10,093 nucleotides of DNA from Erysipelotrichia bacterium (GCA_009916335.1 SAAR01000115.1:1-10093), one strand, 5' to 3'; positions 1-7,399 are shown, numbered from the stretch's first letter. Notes: generated from the letters alone by a model not told the origin. A program made the numbers and translations.

Positions 1-95
1 GAATACTTTTTAAACTTGCTTTTAAGGTTCAACTGAACCAAATAGCTCACCAAAGCAATTCCAATAAATATTATCCACGAACTTGGTATCATCAT
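1..95 (-). CDS. N-terminal fragment of a membrane-anchored protein, probably YugP-like zinc metallopeptidase (partial at window edge)
   Basis: An open frame begins with a tandem ATG-ATG at 95-90 and runs off the left edge after 31 full codons. The fragment has one hydrophobic stretch (about residues 7-20, WIIFIGIALVSYLV) followed by a basic segment ending KSKFKKY. This arrangement, a membrane segment followed by a KF-KYS-like motif, resembles the start of the YugP-type neutral zinc metallopeptidases (Zn_peptidase_2) found in Bacteroidetes and Firmicutes. The zinc-binding HExxH motif would lie outside the window, so the family assignment comes from memory of N-terminal sequences and is tentative. 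That this is a real gene is more secure: it lies just after the purA terminator on the same strand, with a purine-rich stretch before the ATG. It is separated from purA by a terminator, so it is probably a new transcription unit. Confidence 0.5.
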   Translation of the reverse strand, partial: MMIPSSWIIFIGIALVSYLVQLNLKSKFKKY

Positions 96-144
96 ATCTT
101 TATTTCTTTTTAGTTACTACAAAAAGAAGAAGCAAATAGTTTGC

Positions 145-152
145 CAAAACTA
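145..152 (-). promoter_or_regulatory. Candidate -7 element (TAGTTTTG) for the left-edge gene
   Basis: On the minus strand the octamer TAGTTTTG matches the Bacteroides -7 consensus TAnnTTTG. It would give a leader of about 40 nt before the ATG at 95. No good -33 TTTG lies 19-21 nt upstream, because that space is taken by the purA terminator hairpin. Weak call. Confidence 0.25.
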
Positions 153-155
153 TAT

Positions 156-193
156 AAAAAAACAAGAGACTGTACGCAGCCTCTTGTTTTTTT
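156..193. terminator. Intrinsic terminator after purA, probably bidirectional
   Basis: The arms 156-168 and 181-193 are perfectly complementary over 13 bp, with GAG/CTC at the inner end and an A/T tract at the outer end. The 12-nt interior folds further by CTG (170-172) with CAG (177-179) around a four-base loop. Both outer flanks are A/T runs, so either strand gives a hairpin followed by U residues. It starts about 20 bp beyond the purA stop codon and is the natural end of the fur-purA transcript. Confidence 0.9.
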
Positions 194-213
194 AATGAGA
201 ATTAGTATTTTAC

Positions 214-1485
214 TTATTCTTCAGTATATCGTTCAATGGTTTGTTCTCTGTCAGGACCAACTGAAACAATCTTAATTTCAACGCCGAGCTGCTCTTCCAG
301 AAATGATAAATATGCATTGAATTCTTCAGGGAATTCGTCTTCGCTCTGCATTTTCGTCATATCGGTTTGCCAACCGGGAATATCTACATAAACCGGTTCC
401 ACTTTCTCATTAATGTCGTATGGGAAATAATCAATCTCCTCACCATTCACGTTGTAGGCAACGCAGGCTCTGATTGTTTCAAATCCGTCGAGCACATCGC
501 TTTTCATCATAATTAGTTTGGTAACTCCATTAATCATAATGGAATATTTTAAAGCAACCAAATCAATCCATCCACAACGACGCTTACGTCCGGTTACTGA
601 TCCGAATTCGTGCCCTAAAGTACAAATTTCATCTCCTGTCTTATCAAATAATTCAGTCGGGAAAGGACCGGAACCAACGCGCGTGCAATAGGCTTTAAAG
701 ATACCATATACTTCACCGATCTTATTAGGAGCAACTCCCAGACCTGTACAAGCACCCGCGCAAACCGTATTTGAGGAAGTAACAAAAGGATAAGAACCAA
801 AATCAATATCCAACATGGTTCCTTGTGCTCCTTCGCACAATATACTTTTGCCTTGAATCAGTAAATTGTTGATTTCGTGTTCGCTATCCACAAACTTAAA
901 TTGCTTCAGATATTCAATTCCTTCGAGCCAGGCTTGTTCCAACTCGGTGAGGTCATATTTATAATTTAAGCTTTCTAAGGTTCGTTCGTGTTTAGCTTTC
1001 GCTGATTCATATTTTTGTTTAAAGTCACATAAAATGTCTCCTACGCGAACGCCATTACGACTAACCTTGTCGGTGTAAGTAGGGCCTATACCTTTTCCGG
1101 TAGTTCCAACTTTAGCATCACCTTTAGCAGCCTCATAAGCCTGATCAAGAATACGATGTGTGGGCAATATTAAATGTGCTTTTTTAGAAATGTGCAATCT
1201 GTCTTTTAAATTATGACCGGAAGCTTCCAAAGCTTCTGCTTCTGCTTTGAATAAAGCAGGATCAAGCACAACTCCATTGCCTATGATATTGACTTTATCA
1301 CCTTGAAAAATTCCGGAAGGGATTGAACGGAGCACGTATTTCTGACCTTCGAACTCAAGCGTGTGACCGGCATTCGGACCACCCTGAAAACGCGCTACTA
1401 CATCATACTTGGGAGTTAAGACATCTACAACCTTCCCTTTTCCTTCGTCACCCCACTGCAAACCTAATAGAACATCTACTTTCAT
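214..1485 (-). CDS. purA: Adenylosuccinate synthetase PurA
   Basis: This 423-residue cytoplasmic enzyme catalyses the GTP-dependent joining of IMP and aspartate to adenylosuccinate, the first committed step to AMP. The N-terminal P-loop-like segment QWGDEGKGK (residues 10-18) carries the catalytic Asp13, and GGPNAGHT (35-42) carries His41; both match the numbering in the E. coli enzyme. Further family signatures are GTTGKGIGPTYTDK in the first half, the arginine-rich segment TGRKRRCGW and the C-terminal guanine-recognition region with VSVGPDRE. Length is normal and the gene is intact. The ATG at 1485 overlaps the TGA stop of the upstream Fur-family gene (ATGA), so the two are very likely co-transcribed and translationally coupled. 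A terminator follows the stop codon. Confidence 0.98.
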   Translation of the reverse strand: MKVDVLLGLQWGDEGKGKVVDVLTPKYDVVARFQGGPNAGHTLEFEGQKYVLRSIPSGIFQGDKVNIIGNGVVLDPALFKAEAEALEASGHNLKDRLHISKKAHLILPTHRILDQAYEAAKGDAKVGTTGKGIGPTYTDKVSRNGVRVGDILCDFKQKYESAKAKHERTLESLNYKYDLTELEQAWLEGIEYLKQFKFVDSEHEINNLLIQGKSILCEGAQGTMLDIDFGSYPFVTSSNTVCAGACTGLGVAPNKIGEVYGIFKAYCTRVGSGPFPTELFDKTGDEICTLGHEFGSVTGRKRRCGWIDLVALKYSIMINGVTKLIMMKSDVLDGFETIRACVAYNVNGEEIDYFPYDINEKVEPVYVDIPGWQTDMTKMQSEDEFPEEFNAYLSFLEEQLGVEIKIVSVGPDREQTIERYTEE

Positions 1486-1967
1486 TTCTCTTTCTTATTA
1501 TTACTTGTTTTTTTTCTTTTATTACGCCTGTCACAATTGGCACAAAGGCCATATATATATAAGGAATAATGTGACAGATGAAAACGGTTCATTTTAGTAC
1601 TCTCAATCGCATTTTGAAGCGTATCGTTTTTCATTTCTGAAACTTTTCCACACTGAGTACATATCAAATGATGATGTGTTTCACGATTATAAGACTTTTC
1701 ATATTGCGAAGAGGTACCGAACTGATGCTTAATGACTAAGCGAGCATTTATCAAAAGTATAATCGTATTATACAGTGTAGCCCTGCTAACACGGAAATTC
1801 TCTTGATTCATCATTTGTGAATACAAAGAATCAATATCAAAATGCCCATCTATGGAATAAATGGTTTCTAGAATTGCATAACGTTCGGGGGTCTTACGAT
1901 GTCCGTTCGCATTCAGATATTCGGTAAATATCTGCTTTACAGTATCCTTTACATTTTGATTCTCCAT
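1482..1967 (-). CDS. Fur-family metal-responsive transcriptional regulator
   Basis: This is a 161-residue DNA-binding repressor of the Fur/PerR/Zur superfamily. The winged helix covers about residues 10-90, with the recognition-helix region RVSRATLYNTI at 59-69. The C-terminal dimerisation and metal domain follows, with HHHLICTQCGK (98-108) and a second pair CANC (142-145). Cys103, Cys106, Cys142 and Cys145 would form the structural zinc site. By eye, the likely regulatory ligands are His42, Glu90, His98, His100 and Glu111. PerR uses aspartates (Asp85 and Asp104) where I place the two glutamates, so the site looks more like iron-sensing Fur than peroxide-sensing PerR, but this rests on hand alignment. 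The C-terminus after residue 147 is a lysine-rich tail. The gene overlaps purA by 4 nt. Its regulon cannot be read from this window, and I found no convincing palindromic Fur box in front of it. Confidence 0.93.
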   Translation of the reverse strand: MENQNVKDTVKQIFTEYLNANGHRKTPERYAILETIYSIDGHFDIDSLYSQMMNQENFRVSRATLYNTIILLINARLVIKHQFGTSSQYEKSYNRETHHHLICTQCGKVSEMKNDTLQNAIESTKMNRFHLSHYSLYIYGLCANCDRRNKRKKTSNNKKEK

Positions 1968-1977
1968 ATAATAGACA

Positions 1978-2000
1978 CAAACTTAATGCCAACAAAGTTA
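1978..2000 (-). promoter_or_regulatory. Tandem candidate -7 elements before the Fur-family gene
   Basis: Two exact matches to TAnnTTTG lie in the 72-bp gap: TAACTTTG (2000-1993) and TAAGTTTG (1985-1978), 15 bp apart. The first would leave a leader of roughly 20 nt, the second only a few nt. Neither has a clear -33 TTTG at the usual distance. The two copies share TTAA(C/G)TTTG and so also form a short direct repeat that a regulator could bind. The fur-purA unit probably starts here. Confidence 0.4.
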
Positions 2001-2039
2001 ATTGTTTTTTATAGAAAGTAAGTTATAAAAAGAAGTTTT

Positions 2040-2717
2040 TTAGAAAGTCGATGCCACATCTCTTACTAATGTATAAAGATACTGTTCCCTTTCATCCTTT
2101 GAATTTTCAAGCTCTTCAACTAAACGGCAAACCTGAAAACATTGTTCTTCACTATGTTCCATAAACTTTCTGATTGCCAGTCCGGCAGCGTTACGCACAT
2201 TGTAACTGCCGGCAAGGACGGCCGTCATCGCCTGGTCTAACAATTCATTGGCAGCAGAATCATCCATAGCTCCTTTCTTCATAAGCAAACGAGCGATAGT
2301 TAAGTAACCGCATATCTGCGTAAATTCATCCTCACTCGCAATCCAGTTCATAGATTTAGCAGGGGCGTAGGGTAAATGCTGAAATAAATTCATGCATGTG
2401 TGCTCGGCTATTTCTATATTATTAATATCATCAATCCAGATGTCTGCAATTTCAGGGAAGAAAGTATCGACCGGTTGTAATAAGCCGGCAAGGATTTTAC
2501 ACTCCCGAATATTTTCTTTCCATAAAGCTTGCGCTAGATCGTGATCTTTGGTATAGTTTGAAGCTATAGATTTCAAACGAGGAAGTTCCACACCAAAGTT
2601 CAATTTATAACTCAAACCTTTTTCACGCATGCTTGCAGACGCAACTCCGTTCATTGATAAACGGAGTTGTGTCTTTATATTTTTCAGTTCTTCTGCTAAT
2701 TCCATGTATTTATTCAT
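2040..2717 (-). CDS. DNA alkylation repair (AlkD-like) HEAT-repeat protein, possibly without glycosylase activity
   Basis: The 225-residue, helix-rich protein resembles the DNA_alkylation_repair (AlkD/AlkC) family of HEAT-like repeat proteins. The clearest signature is the segment LAQALWKENIRECKILAGLL (61-80), which matches the family's 'LW..E..E.R.LA' helix. It is cytoplasmic, with no signal peptide. In Bacillus cereus AlkD, Trp109, Asp113, Arg148 and Trp187 form the base-excision site. By eye the first two fall on Ile101 and Glu105 in INNIEIAEHTCMNLF, and I see no tryptophan in the last helical region (RNAAGLAIRKFMEH, 175-188). The protein may therefore bind DNA or a partner without removing bases, as proposed for the AlkD2/AlkF subfamilies; an alignment is needed. 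The ATG at 2717 lies inside the end of the upstream peptidase gene (ATGAATAA, 8-nt overlap). A second ATG at 2705 is an alternative start. Confidence 0.8.
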   Translation of the reverse strand: MNKYMELAEELKNIKTQLRLSMNGVASASMREKGLSYKLNFGVELPRLKSIASNYTKDHDLAQALWKENIRECKILAGLLQPVDTFFPEIADIWIDDINNIEIAEHTCMNLFQHLPYAPAKSMNWIASEDEFTQICGYLTIARLLMKKGAMDDSAANELLDQAMTAVLAGSYNVRNAAGLAIRKFMEHSEEQCFQVCRLVEELENSKDEREQYLYTLVRDVASTF

Positions 2718-4755
2718 TTATCGCCGGCAAAGTAGAATAATCTCTGCTGTAGCGCAACATTTGTTCTGTATATCCTTCATTATAAGAGACCTGCACATCC
2801 TTTATTTTACCTTCTTTATCATATACGGGTAAATACTCCGGATTTACGAATCCTTTATAAGGTGCTAAGTTTAACGCTTTATACCTTTTAAGAACCTCAT
2901 TATGAAGTACAGGGTCAACTTTAACAGCATAATTTTCAACCAACACTCTGGCTGTTTCAAAGTCGCCGGTAGATTTTATCCTCTGTATTTCTTTAAGTAA
3001 TGCCCCAAAAAGATCACGCAACTTAGCATAGTCGTTGATTACAACATACGCCTTACCACTCTTGTTTACCAATTCAACAACTTTATTAGAAGCCCCTTTA
3101 TCAAACACCCAACGTGCTATTAATTGCCTATTTCTCATATGAGACTCTTCAATATCTTTTCCGGGCACTATCCGTACCAATTGAGTCATCAAACCATTCA
3201 TTAAGTAAGTATAGTATTCGGCCTTATATGCTTCTTCATCAGGAAGTAAACCAAGCTCAACCAATTTTTTATCAGCCATGTAATAAAGGCCAAACAGATC
3301 GGCACGGGCCTCTTCTATTGTTGAACCATAGGCTTTCAGCGCATCAGGATCCACCCCTGGCAATAATTTACCAGACCCATGTCCTAAACATTCATGCAAA
3401 TCAGTATGCAGATTACCCGTCAAATCACCATACTTATCAATCAACTCCTTCTCCAAATTACTGAAAACAAACTCTTCATTAAAACCATTGCCGTGAGCAG
3501 CCTTATTATAAGCATCTGTAATATTACCTATAGTAACAGATTTGGAACCATGGTGATTTCTAATCCAGTTAGAATTAGGCAAATTAATGCCAATCGCAGT
3601 CGACGGATATAAATCACCCGCTAAAATGGCAGCTGTGATAACCTTAGCAGTTACTCCTTTTACTTCCTTCTTCTTATATTCTTGATTTACAGGAGAGTGA
3701 TCTTCAAACCACTGTGCATTATTGCTGATAAGTTCTGTCCTACGGGTAGCCTCTAAATCTTTAAAATTAACAAGAGACTCCCAACTTGCTTTCATACCAA
3801 GAGGATCACCGTAAGTTTCAGTAAAACCGTTAACAAAATCAATTCGTGATTTTAAATCTTTAACCCACAATATGGCATACTCATCAAAAGTCTTTAAATC
3901 GCCCGATTGATAAAACTCTATTAGTTTTGAGATGACTGCTCTTTGCTCCTCATTCTCAGCTACAGATTTTGCTTTATCCAACCAGAATATGATTTTTTCA
4001 ATAGCTCCATGATACAAACCACCCAACTTCCAGACTTTTTCAGTTATTACACCGTTATTCTTAACCAAACGACTATTCAAGCCATAAGCTACAGGATATT
4101 CATCTTTTGGATCTTTCATTTTAGCATAAAATTCTTCCGCTTCCGTCTGGGTAACTCCTTCATAGTAGTTACATGCCGATGTTAAAATGAGGTCTTCTCC
4201 ATCTGACTGATTTACACGTTTCGACATTACATTTGGATCAAATATAATAGGGCGCAGCATGGCAAATAAATCTTCTGCAGTTTGTCCGATAGCTAAAGGC
4301 AATTTGTCGGGTTCCAAACTCAACATCTCCTTTTTCAAGAAGTCTTCAGAAAATTCAGGGGAAAATTTTTCTGAACCATAATGATGATGTATTCCATTTG
4401 AGAACCAAACTCTTTTCAGATAAACTTCCATGTTCTTAAAGTTCTTATCTGACTTATCACCTTTATAATTCACATATATGGCCTCAAGTGTTTTACGAAT
4501 AGTCAGATTATACTTTCCATTTTGGTCAAAAAGTATATCTCGCCCTTGAAGTGCAGCTTGAGTAAGATAATACACCAACTCTTTTTGTTTCAACGATAAT
4601 TTTTCAAAGCCAGGTACATCGTACCTCAATATTTGTAAATCAGCAAATTGTTCCACAGTATATTCTATTTTATCAGCTTCACTAATAGTACTCTTTGAAC
4701 CGCCACAAGAAGCCAACATTGCGACAGCTGCCACAGAGATCAGATAATTCTTCAT
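2710..4755 (-). CDS. Dipeptidyl peptidase III (family M49) lipoprotein
   Basis: This 681-residue zinc exopeptidase removes dipeptides from the N-terminus of short peptides. The two M49 signatures are present: HECLGH at residues 454-459 (zinc ligands His454 and His459, catalytic Glu455) and EEARAD at 481-486 (zinc ligand Glu482, following the family's EExxxD motif). Length and the cysteine inside HECLGH agree with the characterised B. thetaiotaomicron enzyme. The frame is open upstream to 4785, but I start it at the ATG at 4755. From there the protein opens with a classical lipoprotein signal, MKNYLISVAAVAMLASC, with Cys17 as the lipidation site. The longer form would put ten extra residues, including a glutamate, ahead of it. 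The residues after the Cys (GGSKST) lack the acidic stretch linked to surface export in Bacteroidetes, so a periplasmic location is inferred. The stop overlaps the AlkD-like start, which suggests one transcript. Confidence 0.95.
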   Translation of the reverse strand: MKNYLISVAAVAMLASCGGSKSTISEADKIEYTVEQFADLQILRYDVPGFEKLSLKQKELVYYLTQAALQGRDILFDQNGKYNLTIRKTLEAIYVNYKGDKSDKNFKNMEVYLKRVWFSNGIHHHYGSEKFSPEFSEDFLKKEMLSLEPDKLPLAIGQTAEDLFAMLRPIIFDPNVMSKRVNQSDGEDLILTSACNYYEGVTQTEAEEFYAKMKDPKDEYPVAYGLNSRLVKNNGVITEKVWKLGGLYHGAIEKIIFWLDKAKSVAENEEQRAVISKLIEFYQSGDLKTFDEYAILWVKDLKSRIDFVNGFTETYGDPLGMKASWESLVNFKDLEATRRTELISNNAQWFEDHSPVNQEYKKKEVKGVTAKVITAAILAGDLYPSTAIGINLPNSNWIRNHHGSKSVTIGNITDAYNKAAHGNGFNEEFVFSNLEKELIDKYGDLTGNLHTDLHECLGHGSGKLLPGVDPDALKAYGSTIEEARADLFGLYYMADKKLVELGLLPDEEAYKAEYYTYLMNGLMTQLVRIVPGKDIEESHMRNRQLIARWVFDKGASNKVVELVNKSGKAYVVINDYAKLRDLFGALLKEIQRIKSTGDFETARVLVENYAVKVDPVLHNEVLKRYKALNLAPYKGFVNPEYLPVYDKEGKIKDVQVSYNEGYTEQMLRYSRDYSTLPAINE

Positions 4756-4787
4756 TTCCAAAATTAAACTAGGGTTATTAAACACGA

Positions 4788-4826
4788 AAAAGGAAATATC
4801 TCAAATTTATTGAGATAATTCCTTTT
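4788..4826. terminator. Hairpin terminator downstream of the AraC-type regulator
   Basis: The arms 4788-4803 and 4811-4826 pair over 16 positions with a single A-A mismatch (4796 with 4818) and a 7-nt loop. On the minus strand the hairpin is followed by a run of five T. It lies 25 bp after the regulator's stop codon. Its near-perfect symmetry also makes it a possible protein-binding site ahead of the peptidase gene, whose start is only 32 bp away. Confidence 0.75.
4802..4809 (-). promoter_or_regulatory. Candidate -7 element (TAAATTTG) for the peptidase gene, in the terminator loop
   Basis: TAAATTTG on the minus strand is an exact TAnnTTTG match and is the only one found between the regulator stop and the peptidase ATG at 4755. 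It would give a leader of about 40 nt. The -33 position reads CTTA, a poor match. It falls in the AT-rich loop of the hairpin, where such an octamer could arise by chance. Confidence 0.3.
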
Positions 4827-4850
4827 CATTAAGTTTTTTAGGATCCGCTT

Positions 4851-5315
4851 CTATTTATTCTTTTCCATAAATTTTCTACGGTAACCATTAGGCGTTTCAC
4901 CTACATTCTTGTAGAATGCAGCATAAAAAGACTGACGATTTGCGAAGCCAACCAACGCACTGATTTCTTCTACATTTTTATCAGCATATCTTTTATCAGT
5001 CAGTAGATGCATAGCATCTTTTACTCTATACTCGTTAAGCAAACAAGAATAGTTCATGCCAAAACGAGAATTTACAACCGCCGAAAGATAACGAGTATTT
5101 GTCTGCAATTCTTTTGCTAAATCCTTTGCAGAGAAATCCGGATCTTTATACTTTTTCTGTACTACCACGATATTCAATATCTTGTCGTACAATTCATCTG
5201 CCAATTCAGGTCTGATCAAAGATCTGTAAGCAGCTTTTTTTTCTTTTTTCTCCCTTAAGTTATAAGGGCGCTTTTTAGGAGATTGCTCCTGTTTTTTGTT
5301 TTCTAAATCACTCAT
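4851..5315 (-). CDS. Small AraC-type helix-turn-helix regulator
   Basis: This 154-residue protein is essentially a lone AraC/XylS DNA-binding domain. After a very basic, lysine-rich N-terminal segment (residues 7-31), the first helix-turn-helix spans about 62-83 (SAKDLAKELQTNTRYLSAVV) and the second about 115-135 (VEEISALVGFANRQSFYAAF). The family hallmark TPNGYRRKF follows at 141-149. The domain resembles the C-terminal output domains of Bacteroides hybrid two-component systems, but no sensor, cupin or receiver domain is present. The basic N-terminus may add nonspecific DNA contacts. No ligand or target can be read from the sequence. It is transcribed divergently from recQ and toward the peptidase gene, with a terminator between regulator and peptidase, so co-transcription is not assured. 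Confidence 0.88.
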   Translation of the reverse strand: MSDLENKKQEQSPKKRPYNLREKKEKKAAYRSLIRPELADELYDKILNIVVVQKKYKDPDFSAKDLAKELQTNTRYLSAVVNSRFGMNYSCLLNEYRVKDAMHLLTDKRYADKNVEEISALVGFANRQSFYAAFYKNVGETPNGYRRKFMEKNK

Positions 5316-5377
5316 TGAATTAACTGGTTAGGTTTGTTTCTAAATAATACATTATCTAATGCATCTATTTGCTGTCA

Positions 5378-5409
5378 CAAATTTCATACAATTATTTTAA
5401 ATACACAAC
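5378..5409 (-). promoter_or_regulatory. Candidate promoter of the AraC-type regulator
   Basis: On the minus strand GTTG (5409-5406) and GAAATTTG (5385-5378) are spaced 20 bp apart. This approximates the Bacteroides TTTG-N19-21-TAnnTTTG layout with one mismatch in each element. The leader would be about 55 nt. The rest of the 5316-5590 spacer is AT-rich, with only small inverted repeats and no coding potential that I can see. Confidence 0.35.
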
Positions 5410-5534
5410 TTTATCGTATATATTTTTTCTAAAAAAAAGGTCAAAAACCTTGATTTATATCTTTATTCGATAAATAATAATACAAATTAACTTTTGCCAT
5501 TAAAATTTCACAGTCTGAAGAATATCAGGAACCA

Positions 5535-5566
5535 TTTCTGATTATCAGGGAATAAACGTAACTTTG
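5535..5566 (+). promoter_or_regulatory. recQ promoter (TTTC-N20-TAACTTTG)
   Basis: TTTC (5535-5538) and an exact TAnnTTTG, TAACTTTG (5559-5566), are spaced by 20 bp, as in Bacteroides sigma-ABfr promoters. Transcription would start near 5572, leaving a leader of about 20 nt before the ATG at 5591. The placement argues against the TTG at 5564, which lies inside the -7 element, as a start codon. Confidence 0.6.
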
Positions 5567-5590
5567 GCACATAAAACATACAAATTATAC

Positions 5591-7396
5591 ATGAACTCTA
5601 TTTTAAAGACATATTTCGGATATGACAACTTCCGTCCGCTACAAAAAGAAATTATTCAAAACATCGTTTCGAAAAAGGATGTTCTTGTTCTTATGCCTAC
5701 AGGCGGCGGGAAATCGATATGCTATCAAATACCGGCATTAATGATGGATGGAACTGCCGTTGTGGTATCTCCACTTATCTCTTTAATGAAAGACCAGGTC
5801 AGAGCCTTACAAGCCAATGGAATAAAAGCAGGTGCCTTGAATAGCAGTAACAATGAAACCGAAAACATCCAAATCCGAAGAGCATGTATTACCGGAGAAT
5901 TAAAACTCTTATATATATCGCCCGAAAGGTTAATTTATGAATTAGACTCATTATTAAGAGACATACAAATTTCTCTTTTTGCAATAGATGAAGCTCACTG
6001 TATATCACAATGGGGACATGACTTTCGCCCTGAATACACTCAATTAGATCTTTTAAAAAAGAATTATCCCAATATACCTATAATAGCGCTTACAGCCACA
6101 GCTGATAAAATAACTCAAGAAGACATTACTCGACAATTGAATTTAAATCATCCGAAAATATTTATTTCATCTTTTGATCGACCTAACCTTAGTTTAACAG
6201 TTAAAAGAGGATATCAGCAAAAAGAAAAAAATAAGTGCATCCTAGAATTTATTAATGAACACCCAAAAGAAAGTGGCATTATTTATTGCATGAGTAGGAG
6301 TAAAACTGAATCTGTTGCACAATTATTAATCAAACAAGGTCTTAACTGCGGAGTATACCACGCCGGACTATCTGCTGAACAGCGAAACAAAGCGCAAGAA
6401 GACTTTATAACAGATAAAACGCAGATAATCTGTGCAACAATTGCCTTTGGTATGGGAATAGATAAATCTAACGTCAGGTGGATAATACATTATAATATGC
6501 CTAAAAGCATAGAGAGCTTTTACCAGGAAATTGGTAGAGCCGGAAGAGACGGACTTCCCGGAGACACATTGTTATTTTACGCATTGGGTGATCTTATTTT
6601 GCTAAGCAAATTTGCAAATGAGAGTGGACAACAACAGATTAATCAGGAGAAGCTTGTACGAATGCAACAATATGCAGAATCTGACGTTTGTCGCAGAAGA
6701 ATTTTACTCAGTTATTTTGGAGAAACAACACAGAAAGATTGTGGGAATTGTGATGTTTGCAAAAATCGCCCTGAAAAATTCGATGGAACTATCATAGTAC
6801 AAAAAGCATTAAGTGCCATCATACGAACAGACCAAAAAATAAGAATTAAAACTTTAGTTGATATTTTGAGAGGAAACTACACTACAGAAATCGTTGAGAA
6901 CAAATATAATGAGCTAAAAACATTCGCTGCAGGAAGAGATGTGCCTGCAAGAGATTGGCAAGATTATCTACTTCAAATGTTACATTTAGGATATTATGAA
7001 ATAGCATATAATCAAAACAATGTATTAAAGATAACACAGAGTGGATGCAATGTGGTATATGGGAAAGAAAAGGCAAGCTTGATAGTGATTAACAATCGTA
7101 GCAACGAACATACAGCAAAAAGGAAAAAAGAAGTAATAAATAAAAAAGAAATTAGCTATGACAGAGAGACAGAAGACTCATCTTTATTCGAGACTTTACG
7201 GGCATTACGCAGAAAATTAGCTGACCAACAAGCCATACCTCCCTATATCGTTGTTTCAGACAAAGTTCTCAATAATATCTGCCAAATAAAACCTACTACA
7301 TTAGAATCATTTGGAGCTATTAACGGAATTGGAGAATACAAAAAGGAAAGATACGGAAATGATTTTATTAATGCCATTAAACAGTTTATGAAATAA
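5591..7396 (+). CDS. recQ: ATP-dependent DNA helicase RecQ
   Basis: This 601-residue superfamily-2 helicase unwinds DNA 3' to 5' in recombination and replication-fork repair. All parts are visible. Motif 0 is FRPLQKEII (14-22), the Walker A motif is MPTGGGKS (35-42), the DEAH box is at 133-136 and is followed by the RecQ aromatic-rich loop ([13 protein letters not shown]), and motif III is ALTATA (166-171). The second RecA lobe has [14 protein letters not shown] (282-295) and [10 protein letters not shown] (312-321). The RQC zinc site is Cys367, Cys384, Cys387 and Cys390, and a C-terminal HRDC domain occupies about 528-600. Length matches E. coli RecQ. The frame is open back to a TTG at 5564, but I chose the ATG at 5591 because conserved sequence begins just after it and a good promoter overlaps the TTG. 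It is the only plus-strand gene here and ends 3 bp from the convergent TPR gene. Confidence 0.97.
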   Translation: MNSILKTYFGYDNFRPLQKEIIQNIVSKKDVLVLMPTGGGKSICYQIPALMMDGTAVVVSPLISLMKDQVRALQANGIKAGALNSSNNETENIQIRRACITGELKLLYISPERLIYELDSLLRDIQISLFAIDEAHCISQWGHDFRPEYTQLDLLKKNYPNIPIIALTATADKITQEDITRQLNLNHPKIFISSFDRPNLSLTVKRGYQQKEKNKCILEFINEHPKESGIIYCMSRSKTESVAQLLIKQGLNCGVYHAGLSAEQRNKAQEDFITDKTQIICATIAFGMGIDKSNVRWIIHYNMPKSIESFYQEIGRAGRDGLPGDTLLFYALGDLILLSKFANESGQQQINQEKLVRMQQYAESDVCRRRILLSYFGETTQKDCGNCDVCKNRPEKFDGTIIVQKALSAIIRTDQKIRIKTLVDILRGNYTTEIVENKYNELKTFAAGRDVPARDWQDYLLQMLHLGYYEIAYNQNNVLKITQSGCNVVYGKEKASLIVINNRSNEHTAKRKKEVINKKEISYDRETEDSSLFETLRALRRKLADQQAIPPYIVVSDKVLNNICQIKPTTLESFGAINGIGEYKKERYGNDFINAIKQFMK

Positions 7397-7399
7397 GTC

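Noticed and set aside
1323..1597. Two overlapping plus-strand open frames across the fur-purA junction
   Set aside because: They are antisense to conserved PurA and Fur coding sequence, and their hydrophobic stretches reflect the AT-rich lysine-coding tail of the regulator read backwards.
2011..2042. Possible terminator after the AlkD-like gene (A-run and T-run around GAAG)
   Set aside because: The only pairing is about five A-T pairs with no G-C core, too weak to call. Read-through into the Fur-family gene remains possible.
3114..4185. Open frames on the plus strand opposite the DPP III gene
   Set aside because: They lie wholly within a well-supported minus-strand gene, have low-complexity translations with no recognisable domain, and lack promoter or start-site support.
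5400..5480. Small inverted repeats in the regulator-recQ spacer, such as AAGGT/ACCTT and TTTAT/ATAAA
   Set aside because: Five-base stems in AT-rich DNA are expected by chance, and no regulator site or RNA structure could be supported.
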